From positions 1,545,001-1,609,000 of the forward strand of contig JAQGEQ010000192.1 of the NCBI GenBank assembly GCA_034620365.1: DNA of 64,000 nucleotides. Reading direction: 5' to 3'. The position numbers and the translations under genes are program-made. Source of the stretch: Pegea sp. RAD2-039 (Eukaryota > Chordata > Thaliacea > Salpida > Salpidae). Positions within the stretch are counted from its first letter, which is position 1, and the number at the start of each line of letters is the position of its first letter. A model generated the notes under the pieces. The model worked only from the letters and a program-made list of their open reading frames with translations. It had not been told where the DNA came from and made no database searches. Shown piece after piece: positions 35,911-48,900 of the stretch.

Positions 35911-36480
35911 CACTGTTTCCACAGAGATAAGCACATCACTGATGACGTCATTACTGGCTTCGGCTTACACAAGAAATGACCTCAGGACCAATGAAGCGAC
36001 TGTTGTCCTAGCTTTCATTTCGTGGTCAGTCTCACAACCACTTCACGTGATCTGATGACGTCATCTTAGATTAGACTTGTGCATCGAGACCTTTTCGCAG
36101 ATTTCTGACCAGTGGGGATCCTGCAAGGACCTTTTTCGCGTCATCGCGATGATTCCATTACCAGGTGATCACGTCAACACGTCTTAGTCGTTTATGACAG
36201 AATTTAAGCTGCAACCACCTCAATGCTGACCACTTAGTGGTCGGTGGACACCCTTTATTGCAGCAGCGAGTTGCAACTACGAATTGTCGATTTTGACCTT
36301 AAGATAATTTCAAAAGTCAATTTAAAAGTAAAGAGCTTCGTATCTATCATCATAGCAACCACCGCTCGACCCCGCGATGACCTCTGTCAGCGGATAATGT
36401 TGTCTTAGTTACGCTTCAGCAACAGCTTAGCAGTATTGTATATAGACCTTGACCTTCATATGAACTGTGAACTGTCACGT
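35905..36480. promoter_or_regulatory. Dense cluster of regulatory-like motifs
   Basis: Within 580 bp: TGACGTCA at 35905, 35943 and 36056; an E-box CACGTG at about 36045; the palindrome GACCACTTAGTGGTC at about 36229; repeated GACCTT at 36445-36456; and TGAACTGTGAACT at 36461-36473. It is GC-richer than its surroundings and lies directly upstream of the minus-strand exons at 35.4-35.9 kb. This fits a promoter/enhancer, or GC-rich introns and UTR of an unseen gene. Function is inferred only from motif density. Confidence 0.4.
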
Positions 36481-36636
36481 AAGTGCTCCTCATCATCTGC
36501 TCCTCATCACAAGCTCCTCATCATCATCTCTTCATTTTTTTATCTCTAGATATGTCATCTATGATGATTTTTAAAGAAGATTTCACGCAAGGTAGATCCA
36601 TTATTTGATATGATGTCACCGCAAAAGTCAGACAGC

Positions 36637-36924
36637 TCAATAGCAACTTGTCCAAACAACCCATTGACGTGTAGTAGGGTTTGTGGGCCTTTGAGGTTGG
36701 TCCCTGTGGATCCAGTCAAGTGGTTTGCTTAACGGTTTTATGGCTGAGTTTACGTCAACGCCAGAATCACTTATCTTCTCACGTATGTCCCAATCTCTTC
36801 CCCTTCTCATTTGCATATAGCAATTTGTAATTTGTTTGAAGAGTTGTGGATTTAGTGACGTCTCTCTGAAGTCATCAATTGTAGAAGACACTGTTGCCAA
36901 ATGAAACCAGTAGCAACCATTCAT
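36637..36924 (-). other. 95-codon ORF of doubtful status
   Basis: Begins MNGCYWFHLATVSSTIDDFR and is followed by basic and Pro/Thr-rich sequence. It has normal composition for a protein but no recognised family. The island around it contains ATGGTTGCT-type repeats (36900-36960) reminiscent of the CDK12 minisatellite. It could be an upstream exon of the gene at 35.4 kb. Confidence 0.25.
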
Positions 36925-36964
36925 GACCGACTAGCAGCAACCATTTATGAGCAACCAGCAAAAC

Positions 36965-39900
36965 CATTAACCAAAAACCTTTAAATCAATAAGACCATCA
37001 TCAAATATTTGCTGATTGATTTTTTAACAAAGTCCTCAAATCTCAGATGTGATTATATTAACAAAACTGACTTGCTCTGCTTACAACAAACATCTTTTTT
37101 TTGAAACTGAAGTTTTATTTTTTAGATTGAATCAGTTTTGATTTATTTTAGTGGAATGAATTATACTGTCAGGTCTTATAAATTATTAAGTTTTAATTAA
37201 AAAATATCTTCTAGAATCACTGTAGCTTACAACAGTCAAACATATATTAGAAAAAAATATATAAATTGATTTTTACATTTGTTTTAATAATACAATAAAA
37301 AAAATTAGGAAAAAGTTTTTTTTTTAAATTTAAAAAAGCCAAAAAAGTTTTAAATATAATCAAACTTTTATCAAACTTCAAATCTTAACTACTTCTGAAC
37401 AAAGTGCGAATATTTTAGCTGTCAAAATACTTTCAAAATAACTTCAAATATTTCTATAATGTTATGGCTAATCATAAACCTACAAATGTCTTTTCATCAA
37501 GTTTTCTATTTGCTATGTAAATATAAAACATTTTAAAGATAATTTATTTGACACTTTATATCTAGAAATAAATAAATTGTTGCTTAAATTGTTGGCCTAA
37601 ATGTTAAAATTTAACAAAAAGTTTTCAATGACTAAAATGTTTTTCGATTTTCAAAGCTGGTATCTTGTTTTGAGTAAAAAATATAGAAAAATGCGATTCA
37701 TTTAAAGATCTCTATTAATAGCAAGAAGAACAAAACCAACAAATCATGCAGCTTTTCCCGCAGTTTGTGTGACGTAAAATTTTTAAGTAAAATTCTTAAT
37801 TTCGATTTCGTAAAACTAGTTTGCTTGAAAATCACCTTTTGAAACAACAAACTTTTTTTTTTATCTCCAATAACAAATCATTTTTAAACATTGTCTTCGA
37901 TTGAAACATGTTAAATATTTGAAACCACAAAAAACTATAAAAAAGTTGAAATGATTCTACAAATGCCAAATTAGAAAGGTAATTAAACTTTTAAAATAAT
38001 TACAATGTCTCATAGTATTTATACTATTTGGAATTTTTGATTCGATAGTTTAGTAAATAGTTTATCAAAGTTTTTCCAAAATTACTCAATTAACTTTTCA
38101 GAATATTTAACCAAAAGTTGCATAACAAATATTAAAGAAGACTGAAAAATTATATTCAATAATCTCATAATAGCTTAAAATGGTATACAACTAAATTATT
38201 TGTATTTATTTACTTAAAGAGAAATATAAAACAATAACAAAGTCAGGGAATATCATATGATTTTATAAAAGTAAATAAAATATTTAAAAGGTTTAGTTTA
38301 AAATTTAGATATTTAAAAAGCAATAAAATTTATGACTAAAGATTTTTATAGACAGCACACAACAAAAGCAGATTTTCAAACAAAGTTCTTTTTATTCGAT
38401 TAAGAATTATTACTGAATGGTAAAAGATTATATGTGCTGGCCTGGTGATGTGGTAACAAGTTTGATTATTTAGTTCCCTAATCTATAAAACCTTGGCGAG
38501 CAGTCAATGCAAATAAAAATTGTCATGCTGACAAAATCTGCTCAAGGTGGTTGAAGAAGTCTGCTTCGATCTATTAACGTAGTGTGTATGGTACTCAATA
38601 AAACGAATTAAACTAATTGAAAGCATCTAAATTGTGTTATTATTTTGGGTAAATATTTAGAAATCAATTTCTAAACTGTATAATATAATAACCGATTATC
38701 TTGATTTTGAGATTTTATCACTTTTAGTTATTTATTTATAGTGAATTTATAAAAACTATTATAGTAAAGTTTATGTGAGTTGTAATAAGTATGGTAATAT
38801 ATACGCTAGCTAGAAAATAGCTAAGTATCGAAACCTTTGACAACTTTTTAAACATTTGGTGCTAGATTATTTGATTTATATTTTTTACTTTAGCAGTAGG
38901 CTTTTAATTACAAATTTTAATACAAATTTTGAAAAAAATTTAGATATTTTACTATTCAGTAAAACAGAACCTTTTCCAAAACTATATTTTTGTAAACTTG
39001 ATAAATGTTCTGTCATAAAAAAAAATCTTTAAAAATACAATAAATCTGTTCACAGCACAAAATAGCTACAAAAAATTACCACAAAGTAAAAGAATAGAAA
39101 AAAAAAAGATATTTTAATGGAAGACATAGGCTGTGAAATTATACTGTTTGATATGTTGAATAGTAGTCATAAAATTGTACAATTCACCTGCTTCTAAAAA
39201 TAAAAGTTTTTCAAAAATATACACAAGAATAAAGAGTAGTAAAGAAAAGTATTGTTCCATAAAAATATCAAAAAAGTTATTTTGATACAATGAATTATTT
39301 ATATCTATATATTTCAAACATATAAATTCAACATTTATTAGTAAGAGTTGTTTATGACTTATATGTGTTGGGATAATTGTACCTCTTCGACGTATCTGCT
39401 GACTAACCTAAATAGTTTAACTTTAAATATTTATTGATTGAAATACTATAGATGAATGATTTAAAAATAGTAAGAGCTAGATATTTTAAGAATAAAAGTT
39501 AAAAAAAAACTGTCTAGGTAACACAAAAAGAAACTTTTTTGTGACTTGGAGGTTAACAGACAGGTTGTAAGATTGTTTATTTTTGAAGTTATGTACTTTT
39601 AACTTTTAATTTGTAAATTTTGAATTAATAATGTAGTTGATTTTGTCACTCAATTACTGGTATTCAACTTCAACAAGCTGAACTGTGAAAGATTTTATAT
39701 AAACAGCCAGCTGAAAGATGATGATGTTTTTTTAGTATTTGCTTTGATTAGTCTTTAGTGACTTCAATTAGTAAAAAAGGCGTTTAGTACTTGAACAAAA
39801 AGGAAACTAAAAAGGAAATCCCTTAATTATTTCATGTCAATTAAATGGTAGAAACAATTTTTTTCAGTATTTAGTTATTTAGATTAAATTTCTCTTATTT

Positions 39901-42900
39901 TTAAGCATGACCAACGAGCATACCGTAATTTATAATTTTGTTCAAAAAACCTTTGGTAGTATTCTTATTTAATTAACTCCTGGAAAACTGAATGAATTTT
40001 TTCACTTCTGTTAATAAAATGTTTACTTGAAGTTTTCTTAAATTAGATAAAACAACTTAAATATAAATTTAAAAATAAATCTAAGCAAGCAATAAAGGTG
40101 GATATATCCTTGGACTTTTTAAAAATCATTTATCTTTGCTTATTTTTACCTAATTTTGTTTTAGTCAAACTTAAATATTAAATACACGAAGTTTGTAAAT
40201 AAATAATGACAGTTTGTAAATTTCAATAACTATATTGCTTAATAATCATTTAATCTGAATTTTTATTAGCAAGACAAGCTCTTACATGATTTATCTAACT
40301 AATGAGTCATCATCAAAATTAATTTTTTTTCATAAATTATGGGTATTTAGTTCGATGCTTTCTTATTTTGACTTAGATTTTTGTCACCTTAGATTATATG
40401 CACAATTTGTTTGTTTATACTATCAAAAGTACGTGAAAATTAATAAATATATTTCTCTTTTTAATGTTTATTTTACTTAAAGCGAAAAACTTTAATTCAT
40501 TTTTCTATTTTTCGTGTTTTAATGTTCAGAAAACCTTTTTTGGCGTTATAAATTATATGCTTTTACAAATGTCACTATGGCATGTGAAAGATGATTATTT
40601 ATTTTGTTGACAAATTTGACTAGAAACCTTTCTAAGACTAGAACAAAACTCTGTAGTAAATCTAAGTCTTTTTAGTTTTTAAGAAAATTGCTTTATTGTT
40701 CAAGCTTTTCAATTTTTGATCAAATATTTTTTTCCTTTTAAAGTTTCATATTTATTATTCTGATTTTCTAAATAGTTTTGAATGACTTAAGTTGAAAATG
40801 ATGAAATATTTTTATATGAATTTAATCTCTTTTACACTTCTTACTTTTTTATTTGAATTTAACAAACGATTTCTACAAGATAATCGAATTTACTCAATTA
40901 TTTAAATGGTTTTGAGTATTTTCTTCAAACTTATAAAGTTCTAAAATCTCCAAAAAATTTCTTTATTTTTTTAAAATCAAACGTTGTTTGTATTTCATCT
41001 TACTAACAAGTTAAAAGGTTGCAACGATGCAAAGGGGTTATTAAGTTAAGCTCTATATAAGGTCTGCAAGTCACAATAAGAGCAGTATAAGTATTGTTGA
41101 TTTATCAAAGATTATTTGTGTGTTGAACTATCCAAACAACTTAAGTACATGTAAAGAAATTTCAGCATTTAAAATAGTTTTTATAAAGTATAAGTGTTCA
41201 AATGATAAGATCAAAATCTTATTAAAAAGTCATTACTAATGAATGGATTATTTTTTTGATGTGAAGATAAAACTGATTGATTCTTCATCAAATTGTTTTC
41301 ACTTAATCTTTTTTGAAGCAAAGATATTCAATTTACTTTCAAGCCAATCGATTTAATAAGTTAATTTTATAATAGTAAGTTTTGTTTAACTTTACTTAAT
41401 CCAAATCTTATACAGCAATTAAAATCTAATTAAGTTGGTACCAGTTAGTTTTAATTTCACTTTACCATAAATAAAAGATTATTGTTTCTTGATAGACAAA
41501 AAAAAAGGAAAACCTAAACGTTAAACTGAATCAGATAAAAATAGGATGAGCCCTGCTTTTAAAAACAAAATCTCAATTGTTAAACGTTTTGCTTTTTAGC
41601 TTGATGACAATACTGGTAAATCGTGCTATTTATTTTTGTCCATCTAGATTTAAATATCGAATGTTAAATTTGTTTGTTAGTGATTTAGTAAGCTTCAAAA
41701 TTTACTTTTCAGATTGAAAGTAGCTTTAGTAGGAGCTTTAACCAAAACATCAAGCCTTGCCAAGAGAAGCCTCTGCGTATGTTTTAGGTAGTCAAGAAGC
41801 TAGATTATTTTTCACAAAGTAAAAAAAAAACATTTTTTTTTGAAAAGATTTTTAATTTAAAAGCATTTTTTGTCCTTTTTAAAAAGATATTAGTATTTAA
41901 AAAGAAATTAAAGCATTTGAAGCTTTGCAATGTGCGCAAAGTCTAAACTTTGATGTGATTTATACAGATTAATTCATTTTTATTCCTCGATATCGGCTAC
42001 AGTTTTTTTTATAACTATTCTTCAACTGATGTTAGGGTTAAGCTTTATGAATCGTTATTACTAATTCTTGATATAATAAATAAATATTTTATTAAAGTAT
42101 TATAAAATTTATATTATCAATTATTTTAAAGGTTATTTAATCGTTTTTATTCTAATTTTGCTGAAAAATAACTTCTTAACTTATCAACATAAATAGATGA
42201 ATATGATTAATTGACTTTTTTAGCTTTTGTTGCTTGGTTTAGGTTGTAAAGTTGAAATAAATATGAAATTTCATAATTTAAAATATACATTTGAACGTTT
42301 TTGAAGTAAAAAAATACAAATAAAAGTTACTAGAGTAAAAATGTAAACAAATTATATGTAAATGATACTTATTCTTCTTGAACCTTTTGAATTAAGCAAG
42401 CGTGTAAATATTTTTGATGAGTATGTGGTTAATCATGGTGGAAAGTTTGGTTTACAGAAAACTTCAATTTGTTTTTTTTTCTTCTTCTTTTTTCTACTTT
42501 TTTATGTGATATAACTTTTGTATGAAGAAATGTTTGACAGACTAACCAGCTAGTACAGGTTGGACAAGCGTTGAATTTCTCTGTCATCAAATCACTCAGT
42601 TACCAACTAAGTTAATCCAGCTAACTTAAGTTTAGTGATTTAGTTTTGAATATATTCACCACCGCTTAAAAAGCTGTGAGTTGATACGACAATCTTTGCT
42701 TAAGTGACTTGAGTGATTCCATCAGAAAATGTTGAGTTTTACTTTTAAAGTTTGTATTTTTACCGAAAGTTTTTATTTTTCATTGAAAAGAATTTTTTTT
42801 GTAACTTCTGCAAATTTATTTCGATTGATTGTTTAAAAAGATAGTTTGAGTAAGTAAGTAAGTACATACAACAACTGATACTCGTTGTCAAGCTCTCAAT

Positions 42901-45900
42901 AGTTAACTGACCTCTATACAGCTAATTAAAACCACAAATAGCAATGAAAATTGGCAAGAAAAATTGGCAGATTAAATGACTTAAACTGCTTGAATCGAAT
43001 AAATTAAAGAAACTATTTTTATCACTTCAGTAAAGAGACATCTTATATCAAAATACAGGTAAAAGAAATATATACCAGAAACCAACTTACACGATATATC
43101 AGTCTGACAATAAAAACTTAATAACCTTTAGTAAGTTTTTTAATTAATCTAATTTTATAGAGACAAGAGCTCTTCACTGAGTTAGACTTTCATGAAAGCA
43201 ACTGAAAGTTGCTTAAAGCATCTCACTATAGTAATCTTCTACTGTGTGATTAAGTATCATTAAAATTATAAATGTCAAATTTGTCTGCTTAAATGTTTTT
43301 GCTATGAACTTAATGCAGGAATTAAATTATTAAGTGTAGCAATTACTTGTTATTCCTAATACTTTTTTGTCGGTTCTTTTAAAATGATGAATCATTAAAC
43401 TTTTTTGTGGATTCAAATTTATGTTATTTAAGATGCCAGCCAAGAACAGCAGAGTTTAAACTCTATGAAGAGATCTAAGAAAGAACAAAACTAACTTTTC
43501 TTTTTTTGTAACAGCAGAAAAAGCATTATAATAAAAGTAGTTTTTTTTAAAGGTGTTATTTCTTAATTTTAAATTGCTTTTTTTAGGCTTCTAAACCAGT
43601 AAAAGCAACAATGACAATAATTGATTATTTGGTTTTAGAATTAATTTTTTTATTTATTACTTTGCAAGTGAAAGTTTTTACATTAACCTTATAATAATTT
43701 CTATTTCAGTAGTCAGTGAAAATTTTTACATTAAGTAAAGCTAATAAAAGCATTTTTGAAAAGTGTAGTTAGTTATTTTATATATCTACAAGAGCCATAA
43801 GGTTAAAAAACTTATTAATAAATAATTGAGTACTTGTATAGTCTAACTGATTCATTTATATTCATTTATTGGATTTCAGCTATTGGAAAAGATGTTTTTA
43901 CTTAAATTTGAAATTCTTAATAGTATGCATGGTACTATTAGAAAAATTATTTGAAATTTTTTATACTCAATTACAATCAGATTATTTTCAAATTTGAACT
44001 ATCATGTTATTTTACTCATTTAGCCAAATTAATTAATAATTTCTTTGTGGCTTTCTAATTTTTATATATTTATAATAAATTGCAGGTGTGCAGCTTGCGG
44101 TGTTTTGAAATTTCTCTCTTACAAATGATGAATTCATTTTGAAGTCTAAATTTTTTAACAAATAAATTTCATAACAACAATTATATTTTTTGACAAAAAT
44201 ATTTCACAGATTTTTATTGACTTTAATACTTTTTTTTCAAAAGAATTCTTCCCTAAAAATTGTCGGTGACAAGACACTATCTTTGTAAATTAAAAAAAGT
44301 GGAAGTTATTGTTAGTATAAAGTCTACAATTATCTTGAAGTTTTCTTGTTAAAAACATTTCTGTTTATTTTTAGTTCTTTATAGCGTTTGCTAGCGAAAT
44401 TGTTCAAAGCCTTGCAAACATTTATATACAAAACTAAGAACTAAAGTTTTGTAAATAACTCTCAGTTTGATTGTTTACTTTCTGCTACAAATTTCTAGAA
44501 AAGTACTTAAAAGTAAAACTATAATTAATAAAACTTTACACGTAGAACACTAGAAAAATTGACAATGAATTAAAATCTAGCAGACAGAGTATTTTTTAAT
44601 TGATTAAATATTTAATGTTTCATTTGAGAAGTTATTAATTGTTTTATTGATTTTTTGTTGTTATTTGATTGACATAATTTGAAATTCATTTTTTAATTAC
44701 TCATTGATGTCCCAAATAGTTTAAAGAAGATATTTTGAAAACAATTTGAAGATAGCGCAGATGTTATCGAAAGATAGTTGTGACAGCGACTTTGGTGGTC
44801 ATGTTATGATTTATCATTTGAATTAAAGATAAACAAAAGAATTAAAAATGTGAAGTTTATATCATCCAAGAAACTGCTGCTAATTCGCTTAGATCAATTC
44901 GGTGTGACCTGTCAGTTTATTTTAAATTATAAACCCAGCAAAGTTTCTGAACTGTTATTTACAGAAAAACTTTAAAAAATTTCTTTTAAAAACTTGACAA
45001 ACAATAAAAGCATTCATAGAAAATATCAACCATCAATAAACACGTTTTCTAACTCTTTTTCTATTTTGTTTTTTTCGGTTATTTTTCTGCTTTTAACCAC
45101 TCAAGCAATTAAACAGTTAATTAACTTGTAAACATGACTTTAATAAACCTTGGATTGTAATAAAATGTCCAATAAAGTGTTTCTAAAGAATTAATTTTTT
45201 AACAACCCAATCTATGCTATCATAACCAACAAAAGTTCTTTTCAATCACCCGAACTGACAGATTCGCTTTTGATATTTGTAAGTTATAGGTTCATTTTAA
45301 GGTCTATATGCTCTTCTGTCAATCATCCAACAAATGTGCACTCATGCGGAACTCGATGATGGGTTGAAGAATTGAAAAGCAGAAATTAAAATTATGAAGA
45401 TATCTTCAAAAAAAAAAATTTTTGAAACTTAAAGAAATTTTCTTTAAATGTTAAGAAAATAATAAAGACTTTTTTCTGATCAATTTCGGAATGTTAAAGA
45501 TGATACGAAGCTTTCATCAAATCATAAATCAATTTTCAACACACCTCTGTTCACGTGACTTTTGTTTCACTTAAGTACAGACAAATATGACGTCATACCT
45601 GTCACTCAAGTAACAGGTATGGGTCATATAAGCAATTGACAAAGTTCAGTAAGAAGTTTTAGATGTCTAAATCTATTTCAATTAATACTAACTAAAATTG
45701 CAAATATATCAGTTTTTACTTGAAAAATTCTCAATTAAATTTTTCATCAATAGCATTATAGCTGACTGTTTGGAAGAAATCCAAACTTCAAGTTATTCAA
45801 AGTTCATGTAAAGTGCATGTTTTTACTAATTGAAAATTGTTGTAAAATTTATGCCAGAGAAAAACTGGTAAGGAAAGATTTTTTTTGTAGTTTTTTCATC

Positions 45901-48900
45901 AGTTGAAATATTTTGGAAGTTTAAGAATTATATTTTGTTATAAACAAATTTTTTTTCGATTGATAAATCTTTTGAAACGTACATCAATTTTGTGAAAAAT
46001 ATATACTTCAAAAAATTATTTATTTATGAATGTGACTTTTATTCTAATTTTTCTGATAATAAGTTTTATTTAAAAAAACAGAAAAGGAAATATTTTTAGT
46101 TTACTTCTGTAAACATTTGCTTCTAAATTTTTTTCTAAAGTACAAAACCAAAATAATTACTAAATACAAAGTTCAATCATTTGAAACGAATTTTTGCAAA
46201 ATTGATTAATACTTTAATAATTTTCCATTTTCTTGAAATTACAGATTATTCAATTTAAAACTCAAGTCTAAAAACAAAGTTTAAATCAATTTCCATCTAT
46301 ACTTTAATTTCAATCTTAATGACAAAGCTTTTAAAAAAAAACATCAAATTAAAGCTTTTCTAATAATAGACGATTTTAAAATGTCAAAAAATTGTCTTTT
46401 CTAATTCAATTATGATGTCATGAGACCCACATCACTTTTTTTTCAAAAATATTTCCCATTAAAGTCTACCTTAAACGTCTACCTCTTAGATTTGAGTCAT
46501 CTACCTTTTGTCATAGTAAAATATGTAAGAAAATATTTTATTCAATACATCTTCATCAGACATTTATTTAATTTCAATTTCTCAATTTATTAAAAAGTTT
46601 AAAATTTTGTTTATATATTTACAGATAAAGCAGAGAATAGTTTTATAATAAGCTCAAGGAATTAATAACGTGCTTAAGATAAAGTATGAGGAAATCCAGT
46701 ATTAAGTAATCAATAGTGAGTTAATCATTTTAATTAATCTATTAGCAAATGTAGCTTCAAGCAACTATAACATTTTGTATTTTTTAAAGTTTAGATAAAG
46801 TTTTATTAAGAAGAAGTATTCATATTTAGCATCAAGATATCTTAAGTTTGAAAGATTTAATTTTCTATTGAATTAAAAATCAGTTTAATAAGCTGCATTA
46901 ATAATGAAGCAAAAAATAAATTGTAACTTGCTAGTTGGTTTTTGTTTCCTTAAACTACTTTTCAAACATTTTAATTCCTTCAATTTATTTTGCTGGGAAG
47001 CTAAGTTTTGCCTTAAAATAATTAGGTGATAGTAATTAGAAGCCTAAAGTAATTAGAAGAAAAATAGTTAATGTAAAAATGAAGATAATGAAAATGTTTT
47101 AAGTAAAAATCCATCTTAATGACCTGTCTAAAACATTTTTTGAACTTTGAAAAAAATCTAAGAGGTGATGATTAAACTAATTTATAAAAGACTTTATCAA
47201 GTTTAAGAGGAATGATTTTTTTTGAACATTTATCAAGAATTCATTTCAGTTGTTATGAATAACTTCAGAGCTTTTGCTTTCTTGTAAAGTTGTTCATACT
47301 TTCAATAAGATTATTTGAACAATGTTAAAAATGTTTTTTTTTTAAATAGTTGTTTTACTGATTACATTTTTTTATTGAAAAAAAGAGTATAAATAAAAAT
47401 GAAATTATTTTTTACTTGATTAACTTTTAGTTGCAAGACTAATTTTAAACAAAATAAAAAGAAATAAACTGAAAATAAAAATTACTTAAAATGAAACTAT
47501 TGGAAAGCATTATTTCCTTATTTTACAAAATATATGTTAAAAAGCTTTTTTAGTTTTTGTAATTTTTAATTAAAACAAATTAAAGAAGTAATAATACTAA
47601 GCCAGGAAAGTGAAAAATTAAGTAGTTTAATTAAAAAACAGTTTATAATTAGTTAGAATATGAATTTTATTTATCTGTTTTATTTATTTTACGAGCTTAC
47701 TCTATTTTATTTTCAAAAATTCGAGAACTACTAAGTCACCAAGCAAGTAACCCACAAGCTTACATCAATACAACAGTGGAATTTACAAACCAATAAAATA
47801 GAAAATATTTGAAGACAGTCAGAGTTTGGTAGGATACATACGTCGTGAATAACATTAGAGATTGAAAGCTAGTAAGATTATTAGAAGAAGAAGATAAAGA
47901 AAGTTTTCAATTCAGTTAAACCAAATTCGATTTAGTGTCACATTTGCGCAGCATATGCGCTGTACCTAAAAGCGCTATCTTTTGAGTTTTAGTTCTTTGA
48001 ATTTCTTGGTATTTCTGAAAAAAAACTTTTTTAAACTTATTTAATGTTATTACTAATGCACCAATCATAATTAGAAGTATTTTAATCTTTACTTTCCAAA
48101 CTATTTCAATTTCTACATCCTTGTAATTCTCTTCAAATTGTTTGATGTTTAAGTGACTTACTACTGCGGTGTCTTTTAGTAAACAATTTTGCCGCTTTGG
48201 TTTTTTTTGACTGTAATTATTTAGAAATGTGAAAATTGTATAACATTTTAATTTTCATCTAATTAATTTTCTGTGATGGTTTTGATAACAAATTTGTTTT
48301 ATTACTTTTTTGTAAAACAAATTCTTTTCTAAACAAATGTTGTCTAATGTGAGTTGATTTATATTTAATTAATATCTAAAACAACAATTGTTTAAAGATT
48401 TATCTTAAGTATATATTAACAGGTTAGAAAATGTTTAGAATACGATTATTACAGAAAAAATTGTTTTCAAAACTTTTTAGATAGCTTTTCTATTTTTTTT
48501 TAGTTTTAAAAAATTAAACCAATTAATTACAAAACTAAAAGTCAAAATAATTTTATTAAAAATCTATTTTTATATTTTTTTCTTTATTAAAAAGCGATAC
48601 GTTTAATGAAAACATGTAATTTGTTTAACTTTATTCACGCACCACTGAACATCAATATAATTGTATATAACAGAAGTCTTTAAAGCAGAAGTCATCAGTA
48701 CTACGTTGCCATTAGCAATAGTATGAGAAAAATACATCGCAATGCCATCTTACTTAATTACAGATGAGTTAGTAAAGCAAGTTCTAATGATTTTTGAAAA
48801 TATTTGAAAGTTAGTTAATCAGATTAAATATGAAAGGATTAGAGAATCGTCGAAAGGAGAACTGATTAACCGGTTAAGATGAACAACTTCTATCAAAGAC

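Noticed and set aside
39690-41090. TATATAAA/TATATAAG as core promoters at about 39696 and 41053
   Set aside because: Local GC context is suggestive, but no coding or conserved RNA follows and such words are common at this base composition.
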